Shown here piece by piece: positions 1 to 10,603 of a stretch of DNA of 64,000 bases. Position numbers and translations under genes: made by a program. Origin of the DNA: Trachythela sp. YZ-2020 (lineage: Eukaryota; Cnidaria; Anthozoa; Malacalcyonacea; Clavulariidae); assembly GCA_016169945.1 (NCBI GenBank), contig JADLSH010000220.1:4823001-4887000 (forward strand). Direction: 5' to 3'. The notes below the pieces were generated by a model. That model was not told the origin of the DNA and made no database searches. It worked only from the letters and a program-made list of their open reading frames with translations. Each line of letters opens with the position of its first letter. Within the stretch, counting starts at the first letter, position 1.

Positions 1-2042
1 AAAACACCGGGTAAACCATCTAACGCTTCATGTATTCGTCGTTGAAATTCCTCTGGCGCAGAGGATATACCATAAGGCAGGCGAAGCCACCTATAACGCC
101 CCCAGGGGGTTTGCATGATGGTGGTAAAACTCGACTCTTCATCCAACTTTACTTGGGTAAAGCCATCTAATGCATCAACTATAGTAAAACACTTATACGT
201 TTTTAAGCTTAGTTCAGGTAAAAGTTCCTGTAAAGTTGGAATTGCATACTTAGGCCTCATAATGGCTTTATTCACTGTTTGACTTGGATCCAAACAAATC
301 CTGGTTTTGACTTCACCACTTTCTTTTACTTTCTCAACAACAGTCATATTAGAGCACCAATCAGTGGGTTCTTCAACCTTTAAAAGTTTGTTTGATGCAA
401 CCATTTCATCTAACTTCTTTTTTACTCCCTCTCCCTTCGCAACAGGGATTCTGTGTATGTGGGCATGCACAGGCTGGACTTTAGGATCAAGCACAAATGA
501 GACAGGCTTACCCAGGTTTCCCAGACCAGTAAAGGCTTCAGAATATCTCTTTAAGAATTGATCTTCTGTGAGACCATCCCTTACATTACAGGACATAACA
601 CAGTCATTATTCTTAATTAAATGTTCTGCTCTATCAGTTATTACTGTGGATTTCTTATCACTTCCCATGCGTACTCTTGCTTTGTCATACTTGATAAGTC
701 CCAATTTAATAGAGTCGGAAACCCCAAGCAAGGCTGGCTTACCTTGTATGTCCTTATCATCGACAACTTGAAAAGTTATAAATTCAAACTTCTTTGGTGC
801 TTCACATAGCAAGGTGATAGTTCCTAACGGCTTTATTGAATGGCCACAATATGAGAATAATGTTGACTTTGTTGGCCTTAAACTACTGACACCCCCAAAT
901 TTTCGATACATGTCTAGTGGCATTGTATTACAAGTCGCCGCAGTGTCAACTTGAAAAGGAACTCTTTTGAACTTATTACCTTTACTAGACAATGATAAGG
1001 ATGTGAACAGTTTTTTTGGTGATTTCTTTCCTGAAACATCATGAATTGATTCACATTGACTGTCTAAAGACATTGCATAATAATTTGACTGTTCCCCTTC
1101 ATCAGTATCAGACGAATTATCCAAAACATTAATTTGGCTATTTACCTGACTGTCTTTCCTTTTAGCCATCCATTGTCTTTTAAAATGATCTTTAGGGCTT
1201 CGACAAACAATTGCAAAATGATTGGCTCCATAACAGTTTCTGCAGTAAACTCCGGGTTTACCAGCTGGACATGTTCGCCTATTATGAGTTTCATTTCGGC
1301 CACAATACCCACACTTTTTTCCTTTCTTAAATGTCTGTTCATCAGTAGAATTTTGTCGTTGTTTTCTGAATGTATAATTCACTTGCTCATCAGTATGTTG
1401 TGCCTCCATAACTTTAGTGTTAATATTGTTAGCTGCCTCCCAAGCTTTCGCTTTGTTAACCACTTCAGCAAGGGTTGCTATTGAGCCATCATCTTTTCTA
1501 TGCCGCAAAAGTTCTGCTCTCAGTTTATCGTTGTAAATTCCAGTCACAAATCTGTCTCGAATAAGTTCTTGTTCAGGATTCGCCATTTTGTTGTATTCAC
1601 ATTTAGACCCATGATATTTGCACCGTGCTTCAAATTCAGCAACAGACTCATCAGGTTTTTGCTTGCAAGTCTCGATAAAATTCATTCTCTCAGCGAGTAC
1701 CGTGTCTTGACCCGCATAATGAAAAAGCAACTTTCTTTGCCATACCCATGGATTACCAATGAACGTATCTCTATTATTTTCGTCACTCGTTGTGGCCATA
1801 GTCGGTACAATAGTCGATTTAACCATTCTCAAAACATCGAGAGGTAACGCCAGTCTGAACGCACTTATCTCCGAGGCATGATGTGCACTTTTCCAATGAG
1901 CTGGATCGGTTGTAGGTTTTGCTGTGTCTCTGAATCCTTGCAATACACACCAGTCGTTAAATTGATCTAGCCACAACTCAACTGATTCTCTCTTGTCTTC
2001 AAAGGCACCCAATTCTAACTTTGGGGGTTTAGTTTTTGACAT
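1..2042 (-). CDS. Ty3/gypsy-type gag-pol polyprotein, partial (runs off window start)
   Basis: I translated the minus strand from the ATG at 2042-2040 down to base 1 and found one open frame of 680 codons without a stop; the 3' part lies outside the window. Domains in order: a gag region (first about 230 residues); two zinc knuckles, CGYCGRNETHNRRTC and CRNCYGANHFAIVC, at about residues 250-285; an aspartic protease core with FQVDTAAT at about residue 365; and the start of reverse transcriptase, with TRICLDPSQTVNKAI and then RWLRLPYGISSAPEEFQRR near the window edge. The order gag, knuckles, protease, RT with a PYGISSAPE block is that of Ty3-type elements. No frameshift or stop is visible, so this is one of the least decayed mobile genes here. 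Integrase and the 3' LTR cannot be judged. Confidence 0.9.
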   Translation of the reverse strand, partial: MSKTKPPKLELGAFEDKRESVELWLDQFNDWCVLQGFRDTAKPTTDPAHWKSAHHASEISAFRLALPLDVLRMVKSTIVPTMATTSDENNRDTFIGNPWVWQRKLLFHYAGQDTVLAERMNFIETCKQKPDESVAEFEARCKYHGSKCEYNKMANPEQELIRDRFVTGIYNDKLRAELLRHRKDDGSIATLAEVVNKAKAWEAANNINTKVMEAQHTDEQVNYTFRKQRQNSTDEQTFKKGKKCGYCGRNETHNRRTCPAGKPGVYCRNCYGANHFAIVCRSPKDHFKRQWMAKRKDSQVNSQINVLDNSSDTDEGEQSNYYAMSLDSQCESIHDVSGKKSPKKLFTSLSLSSKGNKFKRVPFQVDTAATCNTMPLDMYRKFGGVSSLRPTKSTLFSYCGHSIKPLGTITLLCEAPKKFEFITFQVVDDKDIQGKPALLGVSDSIKLGLIKYDKARVRMGSDKKSTVITDRAEHLIKNNDCVMSCNVRDGLTEDQFLKRYSEAFTGLGNLGKPVSFVLDPKVQPVHAHIHRIPVAKGEGVKKKLDEMVASNKLLKVEEPTDWCSNMTVVEKVKESGEVKTRICLDPSQTVNKAIMRPKYAIPTLQELLPELSLKTYKCFTIVDALDGFTQVKLDEESSFTTIMQTPWGRYRWLRLPYGISSAPEEFQRRIHEALDGLPGV

Positions 2043-2043
2043 A

Positions 2044-2125
2044 CTGACTCCTGACTCCAAGTTAACAGGATATGATTTATTAAAGAATAACTAAAAGTAC
2101 AAGATTACTAGCTTTTATAGTGATG
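2044..2125 (-). promoter_or_regulatory. Candidate primer-binding site and TATA box of the Ty3-type element
   Basis: On the minus strand, just upstream of the gag ATG, TGGAGTCAGGAGT (2059-2047) matches the reverse complement of a tRNA-Leu 3' end (TGGTGTCAGGAGT) at 12 of 13 bases, as expected for a primer-binding site. A TATA motif (CACTATAAAAGC, rc of 2110-2121) lies a little further upstream, where an LTR promoter would be. The LTR ends are not clear: no TG...CA pair could be fixed because the second LTR is outside the window. The gap between the site and the gag ATG is only a few bases, which is short. Confidence 0.45.
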
Positions 2126-2463
2126 TCCGCCATCTTGTCTTCGTGTCCTCCATTACCCCTACATATACATTACAATACATATCTAACATTATATATCCTA
2201 TGGTAACAAAAGCAAGTATATAGATCTCTACCAAATAACATTTGAAATGAGGTGGCATAGTCATATTTTCCATTTCAAATTGCCTCTTACCTTTTGTTGC
2301 ATTACTGGAAGATGTACTTTCATCATCATCATCTTAGCAACTAGAAATGTCACTGTAAGAATTTTTCTAAAGTAATAGCAAAATTCACATTTTCAGGAAA
2401 CTAATAAATATAATTCTTGTTGTTACAACAAATGCACTCATATGGCCATTGGCCTTAAAAATG
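2126..2463. other. Probable 5' LTR remainder and unassigned sequence
   Basis: No gene is visible. The part nearest 2126 is probably LTR upstream of the TATA motif, but its outer border cannot be fixed from one copy. The rest is AT-rich sequence without recognised motifs. Confidence 0.3.
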
Positions 2464-3125
2464 TCAAAGATTACTAGACATGCCACAAAGTGCTGCTTCC
2501 CGCATCTGTAATGCCTTTCCCCCGTTTTCCTCTTCTTCTCGCATCTTTTCCTCTTTCTCTTTGATTTTATTATTCTGCATGTCTACTCTGTAAGGGGCAA
2601 TGTCTTCTAAGAGCTGAGTAAGTTCTGAATAATCTTCTTCGGTTCCAGACCTAATAGGAATATGTACACCGGTAAGAAATTTACCCATTAACACCCAACA
2701 CTTTCCCCTTGACTACTAAAATCGTCTGGCATTGGACAGAGTAAAATAACAACGCGGCTGCATTAGGGCCCATTGTGGCTTAATGGGTTAACTAGAAACA
2801 TGGGCAGATATCTGGTTAACCATTAACGCCCACCACTTCCCCTTGACGAGTAAAATTTTCGGTCGTTAGACTGAGTACTAGGCGTCTGCAGGACAAGCAA
2901 GTTTGATAAATGCTTAACTTTAGTACGTGATAGATAAAAAATGCATAACTATTTTGCATTTACCTTTTTAATGCTTTAGCTTCATAATTCTTGTGTTTTG
3001 CTATAAGTCGATCGACATCCACTTCCTTTGAAATCTACAGTAATATCAGGGTACCACGTAGCGAACAAACCACTTAACACGTTAAATGCAAGGTCGTGTC
3101 TCAAATCTGGCCATCGAAATGGCAT
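2464..3125 (-). pseudogene. SANT/Myb-like (transposon-associated DNA-binding) protein gene, two exons, frameshifted
   Basis: Exon 1 starts at the ATG at 3125 and reads MPFRWPDLRHDLAF..., the N-terminal signature I know from a large cnidarian family of SANT/Myb-like proteins linked to Harbinger-type transposons. It continues in the shifted frame as DRLIAKHKNYEAKALK and meets a GTAAAT donor near 2963. The second exon begins after ATTAG near 2653 with SGTEEDYSELTQLLEDIA, followed by a charged coiled-coil tail to the stop at 2464. The splice joins in frame to ALKRSGTEEDYSEL, the expected family sequence. Exon 1 carries an apparent 2-base deletion after GSGCR (about 3011) and lacks part of the usual SANT region, so the gene looks dead. 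The family assignment is from memory of conserved strings. Confidence 0.6.
2684..2950. repeat. Two tandem units (about 132 bp) of a dispersed TTAACCCATTA repeat
   Basis: Two units start near 2684 and 2816. Each has the order TTAACCCATTA, CCACTTTCCCCTTGA, a CGAGTAAAATCGTCTGG-like stretch, a TTAGACAGAGTAAAATA-like stretch and an AATGGGTTAA end. Related units occur at about 46440-46760, 48290-48500 and 57690-57765. Here they sit in the intron of the SANT-like pseudogene. Confidence 0.6.
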
Positions 3126-3853
3126 GATCTTCTGCTGTGTTGACAGTGTTGTTGACAAGTTAAATACAACTTAAAATTAATACCTCCAAAGATTAGACGG
3201 AAATCGATTAAAGCTTAAAATCCAATCGATTAAAGCTTAATTTCTGTGGAATTTTTTTGTAATCTATACAGTCAACTGATCGCAAATGATCAAACATACA
3301 AGCTCTAAACAGATGTTTACATTCCGCCATTTTGTGCCACAACACGTGTTGCTATTATATGGCGATAAAACGAAACAAAAAAGCCTGCTCATCGATATAA
3401 AATGACATAGTATTAAAAGCAAAAGGTACATTTGTATATCTAAAACATCCTTACGTCATATTATGAAAAATTAAAGCAAATAAACGCTGAAGTAAGAAAT
3501 ATACGTGAAAACGTACCTGCTGCCGTCGAAAACGTCAAATATAAACGGGAAACGCCAAGTCTTCGGTAAGTCACGTCATGCTCAGGCGTTCGCGGTTTGC
3601 GGGTTATGCTGGCAAACGTCAAACTAAATGTATCTATTGTCCTCATGGTATGGCCCTATTGTCTGGTATGCCAGTGTGAATGGCTGACTCAATAGTGATA
3701 AATTGAAATTTTCATTGACATACTGACTGAGTACTTGCTAGACTAGAGTACAATCATTCATACAAATACGGCTTGATAGAATGATAGAGTGACCTGTTTG
3801 AAGAGACTCTAAAATAAACTATTTATATGAACTGAGTTATAAGGTCTCAAACC
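3126..3853. other. No gene seen
   Basis: Sequence between the SANT-like pseudogene and the tandem duplication. It contains a near-duplicate AATCGATTAAAGCTTAA pair at about 3200-3240 but no ORF with support. Confidence 0.4.
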
Positions 3854-4188
3854 AGAGTAAGCTGGTTGTTTGGTAGAGCAAAACTACGGAATCAAACTTC
3901 TCATAACTGAAATGAAATGAAATATTTAATGGAGAAGCCTTATCACCCAAAAGCTAATTTCATAAGGGTCCATTTCATCATGCGAGTATGATGAAATTAT
4001 AATCTGAAAACTGCGTGTCGTAGAAATTGCTGTGAAGCGTATAAAGCAGATGTTCTCTGTGCAACTAATAACCAATCATCAATTATTTATTATTTTCTTT
4101 AAAAACATTTTTAATCTATTGTAAATTTGGTTATACTTATGCTAGCTTATGCAAACATTTAAAAAAAGGACAGTGGCATTTTACAATT

Positions 4189-4288
4189 TGTCACGCTCGC
4201 TCCCATACATGACTGAGACAAGTAAAGTGGGTCACGATTGCTACGTCTTATACAGAGAGTACATAACAGATCACATACAGTCCAGTAA
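4189..4288 (+). promoter_or_regulatory. Conserved promoter-like block upstream of the signal-peptide exon
   Basis: The block reads ATTTGTCACGCTCGCTCCC, then AGTGGGTCACGAT, CTACGTCTTA and AGAGTACATAACAG just before the ATG. The same blocks in the same order recur at 6958-7046, 8250-8357 and 37250-37350. The 6958 copy has a clear TATATAAA (7038-7045); here the equivalent is TACATAA. Conservation upstream of a first coding exon with about 45 bp spacing suggests a core promoter. This is inference; no transcript data are available. Confidence 0.5.
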
Positions 4289-4406
4289 ATGGAGTATCAT
4301 CGACCATTTCTGAGAATGGTAACTTTGGCAGCCATCTTATTGGTGATTTTGCCAATGTTTGATGCCCAACCGTGTGCTTTGAAACATTTCAAGAACGTTA
4401 GTGTTG
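4289..4406 (+). CDS. First exon of a secreted protein (signal peptide plus start of a PAN domain)
   Basis: An ATG at 4289 opens 39 codons plus one base, ending at a GT donor (GTTG|GTAAGT, 4407). The peptide has a basic start (MEYHRPFLRM), a hydrophobic core (VTLAAILLVILPMF) and a small-residue cleavage zone (DAQPC), so it looks like a secretory signal peptide; a second Met at residue 10 could also start it. The mature part CALKHFKNVSV plus the phase-1 exit fits the PAN/apple exon at 49863, which enters in phase 1 with GNQALRRSDI. In cnidarian PAN proteins a Cys about this far ahead of the ALR motif is usual. A nearly identical exon is at 8358. Which downstream exons it splices to cannot be read from DNA alone. 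Confidence 0.6.
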
Positions 4407-4938
4407 GTAAGTTATTAATATCTGTTTATAAGGCGCTTTGTTCAAATATTGCGGAATGACTGACGCGTTTAGGTGGAAAATATTACGATTATTTACTTGT
4501 CAAAGATTTCGATCCGTAAGCCCATGGCCATGTTCTTGTCAGTTGTTAATTCCAATTACATTTCGCCCTTTTTATTCATTTTAAATCATACATATTTGAA
4601 TATTCATTCAGGCTAAATTAAATCGACAAAAGATAGAACTGGTGAAAGAACACATACTTGCAGTTTTGTGCCTTATATATACAATGATTGCTTTTTGTGT
4701 AAAACACCAAATTGTACTGATAAAGATCGAAGTTTGTATACGGATCGAAAGCTTTCTGGAATGAACAATCGTTGTGTTTTCCATAAAAGAAAATCAATTA
4801 GCAATTATTCCAGAATACTTTCATGTACATTTGCGTGAACTTCAATTCCCCTGGAGCGCAAAATCAGTCAAGCGGGAAGTTTACAATGCCGTAATCTTCG
4901 CCAAAAGTTGATCGTGGGCAATATAGAATATTGGCTTA

Positions 4939-5924
4939 AGCCGGTTTTCCACTAGGCGGAATTTTGCGCGCGGAGCGGAATTTTTTATATAATTTTTCCG
5001 GGCGGAAAAAAGCGAATGATTTCCACTGCAATAATATTTGCGAGCGCATCGCACAGCAATAATATTTGCAAGAGCTGTTAACTAACCCGCACGGCCCGTT
5101 TAATTAATGTGTTTTGCGATGCCAATGTGTACAATGTCAATGCATTTAGCGATGTCAAATGTGTTTTGCGATTTTGAATGTGTTATGACGTTTTGAAATT
5201 TGTTTTGACTTTTTGAAATATGTTTTAATTTGCTAATGTGAAAATATACGTCTAAAGATTGGGTAAATGTGTTTGAAGATCATTAATGTGTTTGTTTTAT
5301 TTTGGTTTTCTTGTTTTGTGTTTTGCACTTATGGGCCACCCCAGTGCCCAGGTATGGAAATGTTTCCTGCTTGTTTGATAAGCATGAAATATTTTAATAT
5401 ATATAGAGTTTTATATATAGGTTCTTCTATTCTGAAAGATTTGTAATGGAAAACCTTTTGAATAATCCTTAATTCTTTGCAACAAATTAACTGATTAAAG
5501 CAACAATATAACAGCGAGGGGCGATTTTAACGACGAGAAAAATATCGCTTGGGCAAAAAACTACATAAAGCAATGTTTTAGACTTTCAAAAACATTTAGA
5601 CAGTGTCACTGTTAACTACGAGATAAAACATTTAATAAATATTGTATAAAAGTTGTCAAACGTTACAAAAGTAAACAGTAAAAATATCGCATTTTTTTTA
5701 ACAAAATACCGACTTGTTCATCGGCAGCTAAAGTGCAAAATTGGACAAAAAATACGTCCAGTGTTAAGGTTGTTACAGCTTGTGAACTGAGTAAAAGTAG
5801 GATTCAACCTAGCTTCAATCTAAGAGATTTTAGACTTAAATAAATAGACTTATATTTTAGAGATGTTGAGCAAGTAGGCCCAACTTAAGGGAACTACCTT
5901 TAATAGTTTCTATTTTGACAATAT
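4939..5924. other. Segment present only in duplication copy 1; insertion there or deletion in copy 2
   Basis: Copy 2 reads straight from TATTGGCTTAA (about 13311) to ATAGTAATAAGAG, while copy 1 has 986 bp between the equivalent points. The segment begins with a GGCGGAATTTTGCGCGC / GCGGAA palindromic stretch and then has a degenerate run of AATGTGTTTTGCGAT-like units (about 5100-5290). No TIRs, target duplication or gene were found. Confidence 0.5.
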
Positions 5925-6957
5925 ATAGTAATAAGAGTACATATAATGCTATTATTTGGAGGGTCGAGGAGAGAGCAAAAGAGTTCAGTGATTTGATGCT
6001 CAAGAATAATTAATATACAAATGGGCCGACGCACTCATTTGTGTACTATATAAATATAATGACTTTCGGTCGGGCGACTCTTCCACAATAGACAAATATT
6101 TGTCGTCTCCAATGGCGCTATAGTAATCCTTCGCTATTCCAATGTTTCTAAAGTCGAATGAATTAAATTATCAGACAAAAAACACTTTTATACATGAAGT
6201 TTATAGGAATAGAAACAGATAGTATACAGGCGTTAAGACGTCACTACTCATATTAATTAAACACAGCTGTTAAGGGAATAAGAATATAAATTAACTTAAG
6301 TTGGCTCCCTAGGGTTTTTGCATTATAGTACACTATAGTATTCTAGAGACTCCAGTTTCCTTATCTTGCAAGAATTGCATGACACGAAGAAGAAATTCAA
6401 AAGAAAACGTTTAGAATGCTCTCCTGAAGTTTTGATGTACTACCTTTGTGTTGAAAGTCCGTCATCATGGCAACATCGTACTTAGAATAAAGCTTACTTT
6501 TTGTTTAGTCTTGCCATTTTATAATGGTTTTGGTTTAAATTGTGTTATTTCTTCATTTTAGAAAATTCTATCGATACGTTTTTTTTTAATTTATGTAACG
6601 TTAAAAAGCGATGTTAGCAATTTTCCTTCAATAGAATTTTAAGAAAAATTGACATTGAACCTACTAAGCCGATATTGCGAGCTCGACGTCATAATATAGT
6701 CGAAAATCTATTTTCTCGCGTGGTATCCCGCATGTATATTTTGAAGTCCACAATAAAACTAAATTATTACTCAGTAAACCATGCAGTTCTATAGTATAGT
6801 TAAAATTGTCTTTGGTTAACAAATTTAGTATTTTTCTTGGAAGTTGCCTTTGTAGCATAGTGTACGTAGTAAATGTATAAGAGAAATAAGTTAAATTTGT
6901 TCATGTAAGCAATTCATATTGCATGCATGCAGGTATATCATAAGGCATGTGCATGTA

Positions 6958-7086
6958 CTTTGCGATTTGTCACGCTCGCCCCCATGTATACTTAAGACAA
7001 GTTAAAGTGGGTCACGATTTCTACGTCTTACCAAGAGTATATAAACAGTCCTACATGCACATTCCAGCAGTTGCCAGTAAATGACA
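6958..7086 (+). promoter_or_regulatory. Conserved promoter-like block with a clear TATA box
   Basis: Same ordered blocks as at 4189 (GATTTGTCACGCTCGCCCC, GTGGGTCACGAT, CTACGTCTTA), followed by TATATAAA at 7038-7045. This is the best TATA match of the four copies. Confidence 0.5.
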
Positions 7087-7203
7087 ATGCTCAGAAGCAA
7101 TTTCTATATCATTGAGTATCATCGACCATTTCTGAAAATGTTAATTTTGGCGTGTTTCATGCTCAACCATGTGCTTTGAAACATTCCAAGAAAATTAGTG
7201 TTG
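7087..7203 (+). pseudogene. Broken copy of the signal-peptide exon
   Basis: The sequence matches the 4289 exon (GAGTATCATCGACCATTTCTG..., then TGTGCTTTGAAACATTCCAAG... and the GTTG|GTAAG donor) but has lost about 28 bp from the hydrophobic core. This shifts the frame to a TGA after MLNHVL. The donor survives. Confidence 0.6.
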
Positions 7204-8249
7204 GTAAGTTGTATATATATATATATATATATTGCAACTCTTCTACATCTACGTGTGATTGTCTTTAATGAAGAAAACATCAAATTTTACTGATGATGAC
7301 CTTATGTGGATCGAAAGCTTCATGAAATGAATAATCGTTGTGTTTTCCATAAAAGCAAATCAATCGGAAATTATCGCGGCATACTTTCATGTATATATTT
7401 TCGCGATTTTCAAATTCCGGGGGAGCAGAATTTAAAACGGAAAGTTTGCTGCCGTTCGCGAAAAATTTATCGTAATACAAATTGTAGAAACACAATAATT
7501 ATATATATATTGGCTTAACATCCTATTCCTAGCTCGTGTATTTTTGTTGGGATATTTTCATATATATAGAGGTCGTCGAGTTTTCTTCATCATTCGATTT
7601 ATCTCTATTGTCAGAATTGCGCTTCCCATGCAGTAGAGCTGGAAACACTGAAAATATTCGCACAGAAACTTTGTATCTCACTGTCAGGATACGTATGACG
7701 GGTCAAAAGCGCTAACAATACCGATTGAAAAAGAAAATTTACGTTATTGTTTTATAGTTGTTACGTCCAAGTAACGTTGCGGATTCTAGAATTATTTTTA
7801 AGCTTCTAGATAATTTATACAGCAAAGTTAACGCATTTGTTTAAAACGTTTTTCGGAAAATAAACGGCATATGCCGACGATTTGCACGCGATATGAGAGT
7901 AAGCTGGGTGTTTGGTAGAGCAAACTATGGAATCAAACTTCTCATAACTGAAATGAAATATTTAATGGAGAAGCCTTACCACCCAAAAGCTAATTTCATA
8001 AGGGTCCATTTCATCATGCGAGTATGATGAAATTATAATCTGAAAACTGCGTGTCGTAGAAATTTCTGTGAAGCGTATAAAGCAGATGTTCTCTGTGCAA
8101 CTAATAACCAGTCACAAATTATTTATTATTTTCGTTTATACTTTAAAAACATTTTGAATCTATTGTAAATTTTTGACCGCAGGTGGGAATGTAGTTATAC
8201 TTATGCTAGCTTATGCAAACATTTAAAAAAAGGACGGTGGCATTTTGCA

Positions 8250-8357
8250 ATTTGTCACGCTCGCTCCCATACATGACTGAGACAAGTAAGTTAAAGTGGG
8301 TCACGATTGCTACGTCTTATACAGAGAGTACATAACAGATCACATACAGTCCAGTAA
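8250..8357 (+). promoter_or_regulatory. Conserved promoter-like block (copy 2)
   Basis: Near-identical to 4189-4288, with the same ordered CACGCTCGCTCCC, GTGGGTCACGAT and CTACGTCTTA blocks directly upstream of an intact signal-peptide exon. Confidence 0.5.
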
Positions 8358-8475
8358 ATGGAGTATCATCGACCATTTCTGAGAATGGTCAAGTCGGCAG
8401 CCATCTTATTGGTGATTTTGCCAATGTTTGATGCCCAACCGTGTGCTATGAAATATTTCAAGAACGTTAGTGTTG
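8358..8475 (+). CDS. First exon of a secreted protein, second intact copy
   Basis: An ATG at 8358 opens 39 codons plus one base to a GTTG|GTAAG donor. It keeps the signal-peptide layout of the 4289 exon with a few replacements: MVKSAAILL instead of MVTLAAILL, and CAMKYFKN instead of CALKHFKN. The frame, donor and phase are all kept although flanking non-coding sequence has changed. Its possible intron is now interrupted by more than 10 kb of transposons. Confidence 0.6.
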
Positions 8476-10603
8476 GTAAGTTATTAATATCTGTTTATAA
8501 GGCCCTTTGTTCAAATATTGCGGAATGACTGACGCGTTTAGGTGGAAAATATTACGAAAATTTACTTGTCAAAGATTTCGATCCGTAAGCCCATGGCCAT
8601 GTTCTTGTCCAATTACATTTCGCCCTTTTTATCCATTTTAAATCATACATATTTGAATATTCATTCAGGCTAAATTAAATCGACAAAAGATAGAACTGGT
8701 GAAAGAACACATACTTGCAGTTTTGTGCCTTATATATACAATGATTGCTTTTTGTGTAAAACACCAAATTGTACTGATAAAGATCGAAGTTTGTATACGG
8801 ATCGAAAGCTTTCTGGAATGAACAATCGTTGTGTTTTCCATAAAGAAAATCAATTGTAGTCGGCCGGCCAAGAGTTCAAAATATGCTCCTAAAATATTTC
8901 GATGGCAATTTTATGTTAGAAGCTGGTAACAACCATATTCATACTCAGGTAGATGTAGGGAATAAGGTTTGAGGTGTTACCAAGTCGAAATCTTAAATTT
9001 TGAGTGAAAAAATATGATATTTCTAAGCTTCCTTCCCGCGAAATCGCGGTAGTTTAACTTCAAACGATTACCGACAATTCTGCTGCTATGAGACAGCTTC
9101 TTTGCTCTGATTGGCTATCGGCATTGGTTCCTAAATTGGTCAGCCAATGAGCGAACGTCGAAAAGTCCTGACGTTTCCGGTTTTTGCAACACACGAGGTA
9201 AACAACATCAAAGTACAAGAAAGAAATATGCTATTTATACGATTTTAATGATATTTAGGTAAGATTTTTCGTGTTAATGCGATCAATATTATCTATACCC
9301 AATTGTTATTTGCTTAGTTACACTGATTTAGACCCCTTTGCCCGCATTTGCTTGATTATCGCCGCTGCCTATATCTTGTGAAGTCAATATAGTTTTAATA
9401 CAGCCAGTACAAAAATATAGTGCACAAAATATTGTACTGTCTGAGCGGAAAAAGTAGGACTGTTTTATTCAATCGATACTATCTCATTTCTCGACTTATT
9501 GAATCATCAGAGAGTATTCTTATAATTTCAACAAGATTTTACCGCACTGTTCAGTTCAATTCTTTAGCCTTTGGTTTAAACTGGCGGTGGCAGCAAGTTG
9601 CAGCTGTTTGTCTCGGACTGACATCAAATTCCTGTGTTCGAAATTAATGAAATAGATAGTTGTCCCTATTTATTATAAAAATAATATATCATTCCCAATG
9701 ATAACAGGTCTCGTAAGCCATTCTAGAAGTTAGAACTTTAAAAAATTTCCGTGCTTGAGTTTGTTCACGAACAAATACATCACTGTTATTGAATATAATT
9801 GACAAATTGCAAAGTACAATTTATATTGTTAGTTCCATTCAAAAGCCGAATATGTTTCTAACAGTTAACATTAAAATATAAAAATATATACAATAGTTTC
9901 TTAATATAGTCATTTTAGTCAAATGCGTTTGTGTTTATAATTACAGGCTACAGCGATAGACATTGAATAATACAGGCTAGCCTTGATATAGCTCAGTGCA
10001 AATGAAATATAGTATACAACAATAAAAAACAGACGGGAGTCTACTGTAGTTAGAGACAATCAGGTAAATCGTTAAATACACTTCCATTGGTAGACTGATA
10101 CACAAGTTCCAAACATTAATTGACTGAACAACAATTCAACAAAGTTGGATGGATACAGTATAAAATATTTTAGCTCGAGCAATTCAGGCCGGACAAAATA
10201 CAAAACATTTTGGCACGATACTCAGTAATTAAGTAAATGCTGGAAAAACAGGGGCTGTATCAGTATAGATAGCTAATATTGATCGCATTAACACGAAAAA
10301 TCTTACCTAAATGTCATTAAAATCGTATAAATAGCATATTTCTTTCTTGTACTTTGATGTTGTTTACCTCGTGTGTTGCAAAAACCGGAAGCGTCAGGAC
10401 TTTTCGACGTTCGCTCATTGGCTGACTAATTTAGGAACCAATGCCAATAGCCAATCAGAGCAAAGAAGTCTGTCTCACATCAGCAGAATTGTCGGTAATC
10501 GTTTGAAGTTAAACTACCGCGATTTCGCGGGAAAGAGGCTTAGAAATCCCATATTTTTTCACTCAAAATATAAGATTTCGACTTGGTAACACCTCAAACC
10601 TTG

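Larger units (their letters stand above)
3854..7895 (+). repeat. Tandem duplication, copy 1 (about 4.04 kb)
   Basis: The stretch starting AGAGTAAGCTGG at 3854 recurs at 7896, and the two copies stay alignable over long blocks: 3854-4938 with 7896-8856 plus 13172-13310; 5925-6735 with 13311-14096; and 7726-7895 with 19620-19779. Copy 1 holds two promoter/first-exon units (4189-4406 and 6958-7203). Segment 4939-5924 is present only here. Confidence 0.85.
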
